From assembly GCA_963678705.1 (NCBI GenBank), contig OY783203.1, positions 6,510,001 to 6,574,000 of the forward strand: a stretch of 64,000 nt of DNA, written 5' to 3'. Source of the stretch: Panorpa germanica. Taxonomy: Eukaryota > Arthropoda > Insecta > Mecoptera > Panorpidae. Both the position numbers and the translations under genes were made by a program. Below, one piece after another: positions 1 to 12,030 of this stretch; positions within the stretch are counted from its first letter, which is position 1; every line of letters begins with the position of its first letter. The notes below the pieces were generated by a model. The model searched no databases. It was not told the origin of the DNA and saw only the letters and a program-made list of their open reading frames with translations.

Positions 1-2440
1 CATTATGCAAAACAACAAATATATTTTTGTCTTTCTTACTACCTACTACCTTTCTTGTCTTAAAACAGGGTATAATATCAAATTAAACCAAAGTAAAATT
101 TAACTTTACTATATACCATACGTTTACTAAGGATCAAAAGTTGGATTCTCTTCCTTTGTTTGAATTGCCGTCTCTTTTATATATTAAAATAAGTGTGAAA
201 ATATGCAACACGTCAATTACTAATTACAATTGGCGCAAAGCCCACAAAATATCGATTAATGAAAATGGATTATTTATTTATTATCTACAGTATCCCGCGA
301 CATTAAATAAATATATAAATAAATAAAGCGGCAATTAAACATTAAAAACCCTAAGAATGGAAATGATATCAGAGAAACCGAAGGGCCCGATCAGGCCATG
401 CTAGGGGCCTTCCGCATTTCTCGGGTATTTTCTACTCGGGAAATCCATTGTTTAATACTATGTTATAAAGTCAAATTTAAATTTAAACAGATGATGTTTA
501 CCGAAAAAAAATTATATCCCAAAAAAAAAAAGTTTTACAAGATTTATAAACTGGTAAGATACTTCTTGACCATTCATAACAAAATCTTAATTATAATATA
601 TACAGATGTAATACAGGTAATGGAAATTAAATTTTCCATAAAATTAGTTCGCTAAATTTAGTACCTAAATAAATTGCTTTACACTATACGAATAGGTATA
701 ACAGTAGATAACTTCATGCACTAACACACCTAAGTATCTGCTCTAATAGGTCAAAGATCTGTGACGTAAATGTGAGCTATCACCTCTGAATTTTCGCACA
801 TAGTAAATATTATTCGATAGGAGTATGACTTATACACGTAAAGTTGTTTAATCTATAGGACCACCTAGGAGGTACATTACAAATTCATCTTCCTGGTGGG
901 TAAACTATATATATTTCAGCAAGTTGTCAGGAATTCGTTTTGAAATGGTACGAACCGCGGGTTCCAGTCTATAAAGACAGTACATGGGCCGTAGAAGCCG
1001 CAATGGATCTGTCGGCAAAACGTCTAAAAAGACTAACATGTGCTGTACTTCTAAATATAATGGTTTATTCACAATAAACATAAGCCCATTATAGAGAGGA
1101 GAGTTTTAACAAACGAGAAGATACATTCCCACGAGGTGCATAAGTAAGGTGTCAAAACATACGGCTTTCCTGATGAATGACATCCAGGCCCGGAATAAGG
1201 AATAGTAGTCTAGTAAGTTTCAGGACCGCTTTAAAGCGCACACAGCAAAAGGGCCCACCCCACAAAAAAATTTAACGATTTATTTAAGAAGAATTTTTTT
1301 TTTAGGTGTCACAATGATTTTTTGGTAATAACAGACACTACATTCTTTCGAAAGCTTATAGTCGAAGATAAAAAAGTCTACAACCGATTTTCTTAATATT
1401 TGTTTGTTATAAAATTATTTTAACAATATTCCGTTTTTTCCGCGTTTTTCACTATTTGTGAATTTTTATTACCAACGGTTTTAAATTTTGGACTTTTGGA
1501 AACTTCTGGACCATATAGTAGACACTTCAAGGAGTAATGTAGAATTTTTTAGATTTCTTGAAAGCCTAGAAAACTCGACAAACTCAACTGTTCCTTCAAA
1601 GACCCAGTACACACTATGACTCCATGAAAAATGTAGTGTTCACGGAGGGTAAATATAACTACGCTACTATATAACTATATGTAGTTTTAAATTTTTAGAG
1701 ATACTATTGAGTCGAACCCAAAGTAGCCTTATATGCTGCATTGGCGCTAAAAGTGACTTACTAAAGTTAGGTTAAATTATTGATGCGTTTGGACTAAAAT
1801 GACCTATATGAAATGATTCTTCTTATCCATCCAAGTATTTTTCCGAATAAATTCCCCATCACTAATTTATATTCTTTGTGTTTCAAGCATTATGGATTAT
1901 GGAGTCTCGAACTAAATAATTTCGCTTCGACTTTAACTCAGACTTAAATCAACATCGTGATGTGATGTTAATAGATACAAAACGAAATATTTATTGGCCA
2001 TGACAAAACATACAAAGGTAACCATGTTTACTAGTAATATTAGTGATAATACACTCTACTTTAACTTATTTAATCTTCTATAAGTGTGACAGAGATAGAA
2101 TATTTATTTAATCTAGGAAGTGTTAAATGTTCTAAACTCTAAAGCGCTCTCCTACGCACCGACTGCGTGTACAGGATTTATTACAAACTTCCGTTCGCTA
2201 AACCATATTTTTTTTATTTACAAAATAATTTATAAAAGTAATATGTTTATAAGAGGGATTGTACTTGTCGTATGATTATGTATTTAATTAATAATTTTAA
2301 AACACTATAAATTTTGTCTGATTCTAAAATTGGAAGTGACAGAATTTGTTTTAGTAAAGCATGCGCCATCATTTTATAGAAAATCTGATGAATACTACGC
2401 ATTCTTTATTTATTTTTAATGTTGTTGACTAGTAAATCAT
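1..2440. other. Intergenic, no gene recognised
   Basis: AT-rich sequence with frequent stops on both strands. Short open frames near 141-326 and 398-655 have no recognisable motif and the composition of random AT-rich DNA. I see no RNA gene, repeat or promoter that I can support. Confidence 0.6.
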
Positions 2441-2995
2441 CATCATCATCCCATATTATAATATTCCAGGTGTATCTGACTTGTTTATATGTTTGGTACT
2501 GAATTTTGTATGGTAGCTCGAAAACGGCTCTGTCAATGTTTTTGAAAATTTCCTATTTCGTAGAGAAAAAAATTCTAAGACTTGTGGCGTCCCCGGATTT
2601 TCCCCTGAATTTCCTGGAATTTTGGATAAAAAATTACTTTTTTCTGTATAACTTTTAATTCATAAAAGATAGAAATTTGAAATTTTGCATGTGGATTAAG
2701 GTATACAATGCTGACATTTTTCAAAAATTAGAAATTCAACAATTGAAAAGAGGTTGGTTGAAACACTTCGCGGGCCGGGTAGGAACTTTGGAGAAAGTTC
2801 ATATTATGGATTGTAGAATATTTAAGTATATTATTAATAAAAAAAAATTCAAAATTTCAAAATTTTATTTGGGGGCACGGTAAAAATTGTGCTATAAAGT
2901 TAAAATTTTGTATGTGAGCTAACTTTGATACCTATATATATACTTTGAAAAAAAATTTTGATTAAGAAATATTTCAATTTAAAAATGGAATTAAA
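2441..2995 (+). repeat. Dispersed repeat family D1, copy 1
   Basis: This stretch shares several blocks, in the opposite orientation, with 37440-37985. Shared blocks include GGTAGCTCGAAAACGGCTC (2513 on), a block containing CCTATTTCGTAGAGAA, one containing GAGCTAACTTTGATACC, and one containing CAATTTAAAAATGGAATT. The copies are clearly diverged, so this is an old mobile element of unknown class. No coding motif is visible. Confidence 0.6.
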
Positions 2996-4202
2996 ATTAC
3001 GAATTGTTTTATTAAATTTAAATCATACACACTAAAAAGACTAGGGGTAAACTCTAGTACTATTATATTGATAAAGTTGTCAAGTAGCAACAGTGTTGTA
3101 ATGTATCTAGATGTATACATTTATATATCTAGATACATTTATATATCTAGATACTTTTACTATATCTACTGCCTAGTACTTGTATCTGAAACTGTATCTA
3201 GATATAAAATGTTACAACCTAGTACTCAGACCAGGAGTAAATAAATTAAAGAAAACATACATAAAATAAAATACGGGTACTGAAATTTCCGTTGTTACAA
3301 CAAGATCCATAACAACGTCCTTAATTAATATTTATTTGCATAATATGAATATTTCTTTTAAATTTAAGTAACAATTAATCAAACATAAAATTACGTGTGT
3401 TTACAAATATAAAAAAATAAATAACTTTTATTTGTGGTTCATCTATTTATATAAATTATTATTTGATATAAACCATCTATCAAAGTTAAAAAATATAAAT
3501 CAGTCCTGGTTGTCAACTTCCCCCTCTCTTTCATCACCACCCTCCTCTCCACCACTGTTTTTTAAGACACGGTCAATGCAAACAATGTATTTATAATGTG
3601 AATATAAAATTCAGAAATCATTAATGGGTGCATCGCGTGATGCTCGTTTCGAGTAACAGGGAAATTTGTAGCTGGCTTGTTAATACTTGGCACTGAGGAG
3701 TAACTTATGTTTTAAATTAAATGAATTTATAGAAAAATATAAACTAATTACTTTTAAAACTCTTTCAAATGAACTGCAATAATATTTTAATTGTTACAAA
3801 CGTAGCAATTAGTATTTAAATCATCTGCTCGTTGTATAGTTCTATTTAAAAGGTTTCCTAGAACTACAGGTAATTAATTACGGTGTCATGATAATTTTAG
3901 TGTATCTGAAAGAGTAGCTAAGGGGAGGGTAAAGTCAAAACGATAAAAAAGAAGCATATTTTCCATAATATTTTTTGACGACACAGTTAATATATAATTA
4001 TTTCTATAATTACTACATGATAAAATGACATTTGAAGAATACTTTGTGAAATTTTCATAAATAAATGTCAAGAAATGAGGCATTGACAGCGAATCTGCGC
4101 AGACGTCACAAAAAAAGTAACATTGCGGTGCCACTCATAACTCATCACTAAATTATTTGAAATCGAAACACCAAAATGATTTCATTAGTCGATAACTTTC
4201 TG
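2996..4202. other. Intergenic with a short tandem repeat
   Basis: No gene is recognised. Around 3103-3160 the motif ATATCTAGATACATTTAT recurs two to three times as a small, imperfect tandem array. The minus-strand open frame at 3886-4134 has no family resemblance and is probably chance. Confidence 0.5.
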
Positions 4203-4361
4203 AAGGTAACGCTGTCGAGTTTTTCTTTTTTTATTGATTTTTCAATTTATTACAGCACTTAAAAGTCAAAATAACGATTTTTCATGAAAAGAATCAGAAA
4301 CTTTGTTATTTTAAAATACGTTAAAATAAAAAAATAAAAAAAAACTCGACAGCGTTACCTT
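4203..4361. mobile_element. Short foldback element (MITE-like)
   Basis: The left end AAGGTAACGCTGTCGAGTTT is matched by its reverse complement at the right end (ending GACAGCGTTACCTT at 4361), around an AT-rich loop. At about 159 bp with no coding capacity this is a miniature inverted-repeat element. No convincing target duplication is visible, so the superfamily is open. The copia element at 4368 lies only a few bases beyond its right end. Confidence 0.6.
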
Positions 4362-4367
4362 GGCATT

Positions 4368-4576
4368 TTTTGAAGCAGATATTATATGCACAGTTATATA
4401 TTAAATATTTTATTAATTAATAAGTCCTCAGACTGAAATTATACAGAAAGTCCTCAGACAATATTTCTTATAGACATAAAACAATTGAATTTAATATATA
4501 TTTTTTTTTTATATAAACAAAAACAAAACAAGTTTAAGTAATTTAATTTAAGAATGAATGTATTGTAATTCCAACA
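4368..4576 (-). repeat. 3' LTR of copia element
   Basis: 209 bp, directly repeated at 8757-8965. In element orientation it starts TGTTGGAATTACAAT. The outer edge is set by the GCATT target duplication. Confidence 0.9.
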
Positions 4577-4605
4577 CACCCCCTCAAGACATTCATTTCG
4601 ACAAT

Positions 4606-7431
4606 TTAAATAATTTGAAGTCCCAATCCTTCAGTGAATTTTTCATGTAACTCTCTTGGCAGTGCTTTTGTTAAAATATCCGCAACCATTTCATTAGTTG
4701 ATACATGACGTAATTTAATAATTCCTTCATCAACTACATCACGAACAAAATAATGACGAATATCTATATGTTTTGTACGTGCATGATAAATCGAGTTCAT
4801 TGCCAGTTGTTCAGCTCCACGATTGTCAATTAATATTTTAATTTTCAAAAATTTTTCTTGCTCTAGTTCAGTCAATAAATCATTTAAATATATTGCTTCT
4901 TTTACAGCTTCTGATAAACTAACATATTCTGATTCAGTAGATGAAAGTGCCACAGTTCTTTGTTTTTGAGATTTCCAGCTCACAGCACCCCCTGCCAACA
5001 TAAATACATATCCAGAATATGATCTTCGATCTTCAAGACAACCTCCCCAATCAGCATCACAGTATCCAATCATAGATTTTGTTTCTTTAGTATAAAGTAT
5101 TCCTAATTCTATTGTACCAGCTAAATATCTCAATATTCTCTTAACTCCCAACCAATCTTGTTTACTTGGTTTGTTTACAAATTGAGCTAATCTTGAAACA
5201 GTATTTGCAATATCTGGTCGAGTTCCAACCACTAAATACATTAGTGCTCCAATAACTTCTCTATAAAATTTACTATTAATTTCTTCTTTTTCAGTTGAAT
5301 AAAATATTTTCTTCTTTTGTAATTCTGCTGGCGTTTTAACTGGATTGCAATTATTCATTTCATATTTTTTAAGTAAATTGATAATATATCTTGATTGATT
5401 AATAAAAATATATTGATCTGATTGATTAATTTCTATTCCCAAACATTGTTTTGCAAGACCTAGATCCTTAATTTCAAATTCTTCTTGTAGTTTAATTTTA
5501 ATTTCATCAATCCAATCAACATCTGATGATGCAATTAAGAAATCATCAACATAAACTAGAAATAATAAAATATCTTTACCACGTTTTGCATAATACAAAC
5601 AACTCTCCTTTTTTGTTGACTTTAGTCCAATACTTTCCAACTTATTTGATAATTTTTCATTCCATTGTCGAGCAGCTTGTTTAAGACCATAGAGAGCTTT
5701 ATTTAATTTACAAACATCACCTCCTTCTTCAATACATTTTAACATTTTTGTAGCTTTATTTTTTAATTCTTCAGACACCTGACTATCATCAATTATCCAC
5801 ATCAAAATTTCATGTAGCATATCCGGTATTTCCATATAAACATTTTCTTCTAATATTCCATTTAAATAGGCAGTTACAACATCAAATTGTCTTATTACAA
5901 GTTTTAATTCCACAGACAATGCAATTAAAAGTCTCATTGATTCCATTCTTGCAACTGGAGCAAAAGTTTGATCATAATCAATACCATATTTCTGACTATA
6001 ACCTTTTGCAACAATACGAGCTTTTCTTTTTTCAATAAGCCCATCTGATCCAAATTTATTTGTTAAAATCATTCGACTTCCCACAACACTTTGACCTTCA
6101 GGTAATTTTACAATATTCCAAGTATCATTTTTTAATAAACTTATGACTTCTGATTTAATTGCTCTCTTCCACTCAGCACACTCTTGAGAATTAATAGCAT
6201 CTTCCAATTTAACTTCAGCTACTCCAACAAATATATTATCATTATCATTATCATCTTCATTAGAATCAGATTCAATCCTTTCTTTAACTTCACAATTATT
6301 AACTTTTGAAAATAATTTTCTGGGACGTCCTTTCAAACCTGTTTTAATTAATTTTGGTCTTCCTGGTCCTCTTCTTTCTTCTCTAGTATATTCTCTTGAG
6401 TTTCTTCTAGGAGTTTCTTGAATAGATGATTGAATACCAGATGAATTTTCATTTTCTTCATTATCTTCTAAATTTTCTTCTGGAATTCCATCTAAAGTTT
6501 CTGTCTCATTACTATTTTTAAATCCTGTTATCAATTCAATATGTTTATCCTTGTTTTCAAAATCATTAATAATCAGCTGTTTAATCTCTTGGTTCTTTAA
6601 AACTGTAGTAACATTATCTTCAATAAATTTCACATCACGAGCAACAATAAATTTTCTCTTTTCTGGTAACCAAATTCTGTATCCTTTTGATTCACGTGGA
6701 TAACCTACAAAAATTCCTTTCATTGATCTATCAGATAATTTGCCTTTTGTTGGATCTTTATCTAAGACATATACAGTTGATCCAAATGCTCGTAAATAAT
6801 TTAAATGAACTTTATCCCTGTTGAACCATCTCTGATAAGGAGTATCTCCATTAATACTTCTTGAAGGACATCTGTTTCTCAAATGACATGCTGTAGCTAC
6901 AGCATCAGTCCAAAACATATCCGATAAATTTGATTGAAGTAATAAACATCGTCCCATTTCAACTAATGTTCGATTTAAACGTTCAGCAACACCATTTTGC
7001 TGAGGTGTTCTTACAACACTTAATCGACGTTGAATACCTTGATTACGCAGGAAAGAATCCATCTCAGTATTACAATACTCTTTACCATTATCACTTTGAA
7101 GATACTTAATCTTCTTCCCTGTCATACGTTCAGCTTGATTTTGATACATTTTGAAAGCTTCTAGTGCACCACTCTTCTGTTTAAGAAAGTATACTTCACA
7201 CCATCGAGAATAATCATCAATAAATGTAATAAAATATTTTGCTCCATTCACTGATTGTGTCCTAAACGGTCCAACAATATCTGTATGAACTATTTCAAGA
7301 AGTTCTTCACTCTGTCGTTCACTTCCTGAAAACGGTAACCCTGTCATCTTGCCTCGTAGACACACTTCACATCTTGACAAACATTTCAATTGTTCAGAGG
7401 TTACTTTACTTGTAGTATTCTGATTAATCAC
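4606..7431 (-). CDS. copia pol region: integrase, reverse transcriptase, RNase H
   Basis: About 941 codons. In order: the end of the GAG-pre-integrase zinc region (CEVCLRGK near residue 22); the integrase core with HTDIVGPF near 49, SDNGKEY near 114 and GVAERLNRT near 147; the copia reverse transcriptase with WKRAIKSE, FAPVARMESMRLL, QFDVVTAYLNG and the catalytic LVYVDD block; and RNase H with YCDADWGG, SWKSQKQRTVALSSTESEY and a C-terminal RTKHIDIRHYFVRD. These make cDNA and integrate it. The integrase-before-RT order is diagnostic of Ty1/copia. Confidence 0.93.
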   Translation of the reverse strand: MINQNTTSKVTSEQLKCLSRCEVCLRGKMTGLPFSGSERQSEELLEIVHTDIVGPFRTQSVNGAKYFITFIDDYSRWCEVYFLKQKSGALEAFKMYQNQAERMTGKKIKYLQSDNGKEYCNTEMDSFLRNQGIQRRLSVVRTPQQNGVAERLNRTLVEMGRCLLLQSNLSDMFWTDAVATACHLRNRCPSRSINGDTPYQRWFNRDKVHLNYLRAFGSTVYVLDKDPTKGKLSDRSMKGIFVGYPRESKGYRIWLPEKRKFIVARDVKFIEDNVTTVLKNQEIKQLIINDFENKDKHIELITGFKNSNETETLDGIPEENLEDNEENENSSGIQSSIQETPRRNSREYTREERRGPGRPKLIKTGLKGRPRKLFSKVNNCEVKERIESDSNEDDNDNDNIFVGVAEVKLEDAINSQECAEWKRAIKSEVISLLKNDTWNIVKLPEGQSVVGSRMILTNKFGSDGLIEKRKARIVAKGYSQKYGIDYDQTFAPVARMESMRLLIALSVELKLVIRQFDVVTAYLNGILEENVYMEIPDMLHEILMWIIDDSQVSEELKNKATKMLKCIEEGGDVCKLNKALYGLKQAARQWNEKLSNKLESIGLKSTKKESCLYYAKRGKDILLFLVYVDDFLIASSDVDWIDEIKIKLQEEFEIKDLGLAKQCLGIEINQSDQYIFINQSRYIINLLKKYEMNNCNPVKTPAELQKKKIFYSTEKEEINSKFYREVIGALMYLVVGTRPDIANTVSRLAQFVNKPSKQDWLGVKRILRYLAGTIELGILYTKETKSMIGYCDADWGGCLEDRRSYSGYVFMLAGGAVSWKSQKQRTVALSSTESEYVSLSEAVKEAIYLNDLLTELEQEKFLKIKILIDNRGAEQLAMNSIYHARTKHIDIRHYFVRDVVDEGIIKLRHVSTNEMVADILTKALPRELHEKFTEGLGLQII

Positions 7432-7444
7432 CCGAAATAAATCC

Positions 7445-8722
7445 TTAGCATTTAAATGACCTACGACAATGCCACATCAATAACTCAGAATTAGCTTTAT
7501 CTTCTCCAATACAAGCTTCTTCATTACCTTCTTGTAAATAATAGAGATCACCACGCCTTTCAGCAACAAATTTAACATTTCCAGTCATATCCATAATTAC
7601 AGCTGAATCTTTTTTAAATAGAATTTCATGATCCTTATTAGTAATTTTAGCAACTGATACTAGATTTGACCTTAAATCTGGTACAAATAATGTGTTTGAA
7701 AAATCTACTGACCTCAGCTGTTTACCATTACTAATCGACAAATTAACAGTACCTTTTCCTTTGATTTCACTATTTGCTTGATTAGCCAAATTTATTTTCC
7801 CACTAATTTCTTCATTTAAAGACTTAAATAATTGTTTATCACCACATAAATGTGTTGTACAGCCACTATCAAGAATCCAAGGTCGACAACTTGGAACACT
7901 ACCAGCAAATTCAACATTAAATACTGCAAAAGTATCATCATCCGCTTGAGAACATTGGTTTTCTTGTGTGTATCTATTCTGTCTATCTGGTCTATTTCTT
8001 CTGAAATTTGGTTTCAATTGAGTTGGACATTCAGGAGACTTATGTCCTTGTTTTCCACATTTAAAACAATATCCTTTAAAAATATTTTTGTAACTCGGTT
8101 GATTTTCAGCCCTTACATTTCCAGCTAACTCAACAACTGAATTTGAACCAATTTCACTCTTCTCAAGTATCTTAACCTTAAGAGCTTCAACCTCCAAGAG
8201 TTCATCACGTGATTCCATAGCACATTTAAAACCTTCATAGCTATCTGGTAGACTATATAATAACATTACAGACAATAAATCTTTATTCACTTCAATATCC
8301 ATAGCTCCAAGTCGATCAACTATATCCGAAAACTTGTTTACATGATCCCTGACATCACCACCTTCAGACATCTTGTGAAGCATAAGTTGCTTAAGTAATA
8401 AAGCTTTTCTTGCAGGTCCTTTGGAAGCATAAACTGAGGCAAGTTTTTGCCAAACTTCATGAGAAGTATTACAACCTCGGACATGCTGCAATTCCGTTGA
8501 ACTAATTGCTAATATTACTTCTGACTTAGCTTTACGATCAACTTTTATCCATCCATTTCTTTCTTCTTGATTATTTTCCGCAGCAACAGGAATCGGTTTT
8601 TCACCACTGACATATTCCCACAAATCATTTTTGATCAATAGCGCCTCAACATGAATTTTCCAGGCTTCATAATTGTCCTTACTCAACAGCTCAAATCTTG
8701 TAGCACTCACTGATGTCGTCAT
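7445..8722 (-). CDS. copia gag and protease region
   Basis: About 425 codons from an ATG 35 bases inside the 5' LTR. The N-terminal half is the copia-type gag domain (FELLSKDNYEAWK at residues 10-22, VWQKLASVYAS near 105). A CCHC zinc knuckle, CFKCGKQGHKSPEC, lies near residue 219. The aspartic protease has the active-site triplet in WILDSGCTTHLCGD near residue 283. Gag forms the particle and binds RNA; the protease matures the polyprotein. The region runs towards the pre-integrase zinc domain that begins pol. Confidence 0.9.
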   Translation of the reverse strand: MTTSVSATRFELLSKDNYEAWKIHVEALLIKNDLWEYVSGEKPIPVAAENNQEERNGWIKVDRKAKSEVILAISSTELQHVRGCNTSHEVWQKLASVYASKGPARKALLLKQLMLHKMSEGGDVRDHVNKFSDIVDRLGAMDIEVNKDLLSVMLLYSLPDSYEGFKCAMESRDELLEVEALKVKILEKSEIGSNSVVELAGNVRAENQPSYKNIFKGYCFKCGKQGHKSPECPTQLKPNFRRNRPDRQNRYTQENQCSQADDDTFAVFNVEFAGSVPSCRPWILDSGCTTHLCGDKQLFKSLNEEISGKINLANQANSEIKGKGTVNLSISNGKQLRSVDFSNTLFVPDLRSNLVSVAKITNKDHEILFKKDSAVIMDMTGNVKFVAERRGDLYYLQEGNEEACIGEDKANSELLMWHCRRSFKC

Positions 8723-8742
8723 ATTAATTTTTTAATTAAAGC

Positions 8743-8756
8743 CTGGGCCCATAACC
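8743..8756 (-). other. Primer-binding site, initiator tRNA-Met anticodon arm type
   Basis: In element orientation the bases next to the 5' LTR read GGTTATGGGCCCAG. This is complementary to the anticodon stem-loop of eukaryotic initiator tRNA-Met, the half-tRNA priming known for Drosophila copia. Confidence 0.85.
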
Positions 8757-8965
8757 TTTTGAAGCAGATATTATATGCACAGTTATATATTAAATATTTT
8801 ATTAATTAATAAGTCCTCAGACTGAAATTATACAGAAAGTCCTCAGACAATATTTCTTATAGACATAAAACAATTGAATTTAATATATATTTTTTTTTTA
8901 TATAAACAAAAACAAAACAAGTTTAAGTAATTTAATTTAAGAATGAATGTATTGTAATTCCAACA
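8757..8965 (-). repeat. 5' LTR of copia element
   Basis: 209-bp direct repeat of 4368-4576 with no difference that I can see. Followed at 8966 by the second copy of the GCATT target duplication. Confidence 0.9.
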
Positions 8966-8970
8966 GCATT

Positions 8971-10667
8971 TATGTAAAGAAAGAATGTGGAAAATTTCAA
9001 AAGAATCGGTCCAGTAGATTTTCAGCTACAGAGGACACCGACTCTGAAAAAGTTATGTGTGAGAAACCGCATTTAAAAGTTTCAAAGTAACACGAAAGTA
9101 GACCAGAGAGGTGAAGACTTAAAACTCTATATCTTAGACAGTTTTATTCCAATCGACTTCAAATTTTTACACAATAAACTTAATATGTTGTACGATAATA
9201 TAAATAAATAAAAGAAAAAATAAAAAAAGAAGAAAAGTTAAAACTTTAGCCCCCCCCCCTTAATCTTTAGAAAAACTTCTTTAAAGTATACATATATCCT
9301 TGAAAAAGGTGTTTTAAAACTTAATACGCAAAAGGTTTCGTAGATATATAGATCAGTTATAATAAACTTTCTGTAATTCTGACACGTTATTATGACAACT
9401 GACAAAGTCAATTCAATTCCTTTTGAATAATTTCTGCATCAAGCAGACCTGTCCATTTTTTTACACAGAGCGATCATTAAGTGCATGTGTACTGTTCATA
9501 TAAAATGATATATGTATTTATGTCCAAAGACAATGTAATTTTCAATTCTAATCTACATAACAGACATATAATACTTGTATCTTGTACTTGTACATACTCG
9601 TATATACTGTATAGTCCATAGAAGAGAGTATTTCACCGATAAAGAAGTTATCTGTTCACTAGAGTGATTCAGAACGATGGACACGACATTTACAGACCTT
9701 GCCACACGATGAGATCCAAACGAGAGATGTTAAAAGAGAGATAGATTGATTAGTAAACTGTGTATTAAAGTTTATGAATGAAAGAGATGGGTATAGGTAA
9801 TGGAATAAGGATTCGGATTGAGGGATGAATGGCTCGCTTTTAGTTATCTCATTTACTATTGTGTATGATCGGCAAACCATTATATAATATGCATTAGTAA
9901 GATGAAGAATTGTGTTTTGTATAGTTGATGTATAGAGGGTATGAATTCTTCAACTTAAAAATGTTTTTATTTGTAATTATTATTCGCACGTTATGTAACT
10001 GTAAATCTGTTAATAATTAGAAATATTGGTCGTCAAATGAACTGATATTCTTTGCGACTCAACTTTCTCCAAGTCTAGTTCTAGAAACATTCAATGTAGA
10101 TAAAAGTTGATTAAGCATCCCACACTCCTTCTTTCCCTCTAGGAATTGCCTACTGCGAATTTACAATAGGTGCCCCTTTTTTACCCCATCTTGCATGTCT
10201 TTATAGAGTGAGATCCCAGAGCCGGCAGACATCACTTATTTTCTGATGAACAAAATGTGTAAGATTGAGTAGTGTTAGTATTTACAATGACCTTCTAACT
10301 TGATCAGGCGGCCATTTTCCAGATATCAGGTAATCAAGGTTTATGTCTCACTCACTCTCATGCGCACGGATAATGCCCTCTCGCTCCTACTCATAGTTTA
10401 ATTAAAATTGGGTCTAGGGGATGTCTGGCCACTTGGATCGGTCTATCCTCTTCTAAAACTTTTTAAAACAGTTGTCTCGCTAACATATATAAAAATGGAT
10501 CATCATAAAATAAGTAAGTTTAAGAATTTTTTTTGTCAGCTTTAAAGAGTCTGCAAGGTAATACAAGGAATTACAAGACAACTCTTTAAAAACGATTTAC
10601 AAGAGGACAGATTGCAGATGCAATAATTATAATAACCCATCAATAGATATTTCAGAAAAGTTATTAT
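8971..10667. other. Intergenic, no gene recognised
   Basis: The first 120 bases continue the sequence interrupted by the copia insertion and resemble generic repeat DNA. There is a poly-C run near 9250. The minus-strand open frame 9659-9880 shows no domain. Nothing else can be supported. Confidence 0.5.
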
Positions 10668-10669
10668 TA

Positions 10670-10923
10670 CCCAGTAAACAATTTGGTGAAGTGCCCTATT
10701 TAATGACGTTTCTATCACTATTTCACTTCAATTATAGTTCGCATCAACTTTATCTTCATTTGTATTCCGACAGGTGGAGTAATTTCGCATTTTCTAGCCG
10801 ATAAAGTAGACATTTTATATGAAAAAATGTGAGAAACTGAACTATAAATGAACTCTTTAATGACAAAAAAATCATGACGCATCTTCAATATGATGTCAAA
10901 GTGACTCCAAAATGTTTACTGGG
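10670..10923. mobile_element. TA-flanked MITE, family P1, complete copy
   Basis: 254 bp bounded by inverted ends CCCAGTAAAC...GTTTACTGGG and flanked by TA on both sides (10668-10669, 10924-10925). A TA target duplication suggests the Tc1/mariner superfamily. A second complete copy in opposite orientation is at 50213-50474, with fragments near 32590 and 52540. No coding capacity. Confidence 0.8.
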
Positions 10924-10925
10924 TA

Positions 10926-12030
10926 TGCCACATGAAGCATTTAGCATTCACAAAACAATATTTTTTATCAATATTTAAATAAAACACTAACAAATAAATT
11001 CAAAGAACAGAAACTCGTTTTGTAATAGACCACAAAATATCTGCATTGTACTAAACTTGCTTGCGACAAATTTATTACGGAGAAATCTGAATAGCTCGAA
11101 ATATAACAACAATTTTTGAAAAGATATAAATGTAATAACCCAAATTTTTCCTTTATTTTATTAGAATTTTACATCCTTGAGACATTTTTCAAATGCTTCT
11201 TTAGTTATTTATTAATAACAGTAACTTTAATTTTAATAAATACACTTTATAATAACTTGGCAGAGTAGATAGATTTAAATGAATCTACTTCCAATTTTAA
11301 GTTTTGAAGGACACATTTTTGAAGGAACCATACCGAATCCCCTTTTTTACAGTAACAAATACGTGAAATGAATCAAATTTAAAAGCGCATAATGCCCATA
11401 ATGGAATAAAATTGACTACTATTTATAATTAACTGAAAAGTTGCAATTACTTTAAATTAAAATGAAATTAACTTGTTAGAATTTGTTTTACTTTTTATGT
11501 ACTATATATATATTTGGCGCTTGTTTAAACTGAGAAATAACTGGTAAATAGTAATTTTATTGAATGATTTATTTTATGAATCTAACAAAAAACACACATT
11601 TTATTCTTATACCATGGTGCCTCGTAGTCGTGTATTGCCGTGTCCGGTGGTGATTCAGTCATTAATCTCGATCTGACGAGGTCCTGCTCCGTCCCATTCT
11701 GTCCTATGCTATGACTATACTCGTACTTCTATTGCGAGGCATTTAATGGCATCTAACTATTAAAAACATATATAACATGTTGTAAAATCATTTGTATTGC
11801 GGTTTATAGAATTATAGTTATAGATACGAATATACAAGTATAAGTACTACAACTGTTTTATTAGACTGGTACTGAGATGAACGAAAAAGTTCGTGAAACA
11901 CAATTTAAAAATCTGTTTTAAAACTTTGTACTTTAACATTGTACATATCTTAGTTTTTGATAAGTCTTTCATCAAGGAAAACTTTTTCATTAGTATTTCA
12001 TAGGAATAATTCATAAATGGGCTTGTGTCC
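10926..12030. other. Intergenic, no gene recognised
   Basis: AT-rich DNA. The minus-strand open frame 11847-12056 has no recognisable domain. No RNA gene or clear repeat seen. Confidence 0.5.

Larger units (their letters stand above)
4368..8965 (-). mobile_element. Ty1/copia LTR retrotransposon (copia-like), young
   Basis: A complete-looking element on the minus strand. It has two 209-bp LTRs in which I see no difference, a 5-bp target duplication GCATT at 4363-4367 and 8966-8970, a primer site complementary to the anticodon arm of initiator tRNA-Met, a gag/protease region and a pol region in copia order (integrase, reverse transcriptase, RNase H). Read from its own 5' end, the LTR begins TGTTGGAAT, as in Drosophila copia. 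The coding region reads as two large frames rather than the single frame usual in the family, so it looks nearly whole with about one break. Identical LTRs suggest a recent insertion. Confidence 0.93.
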
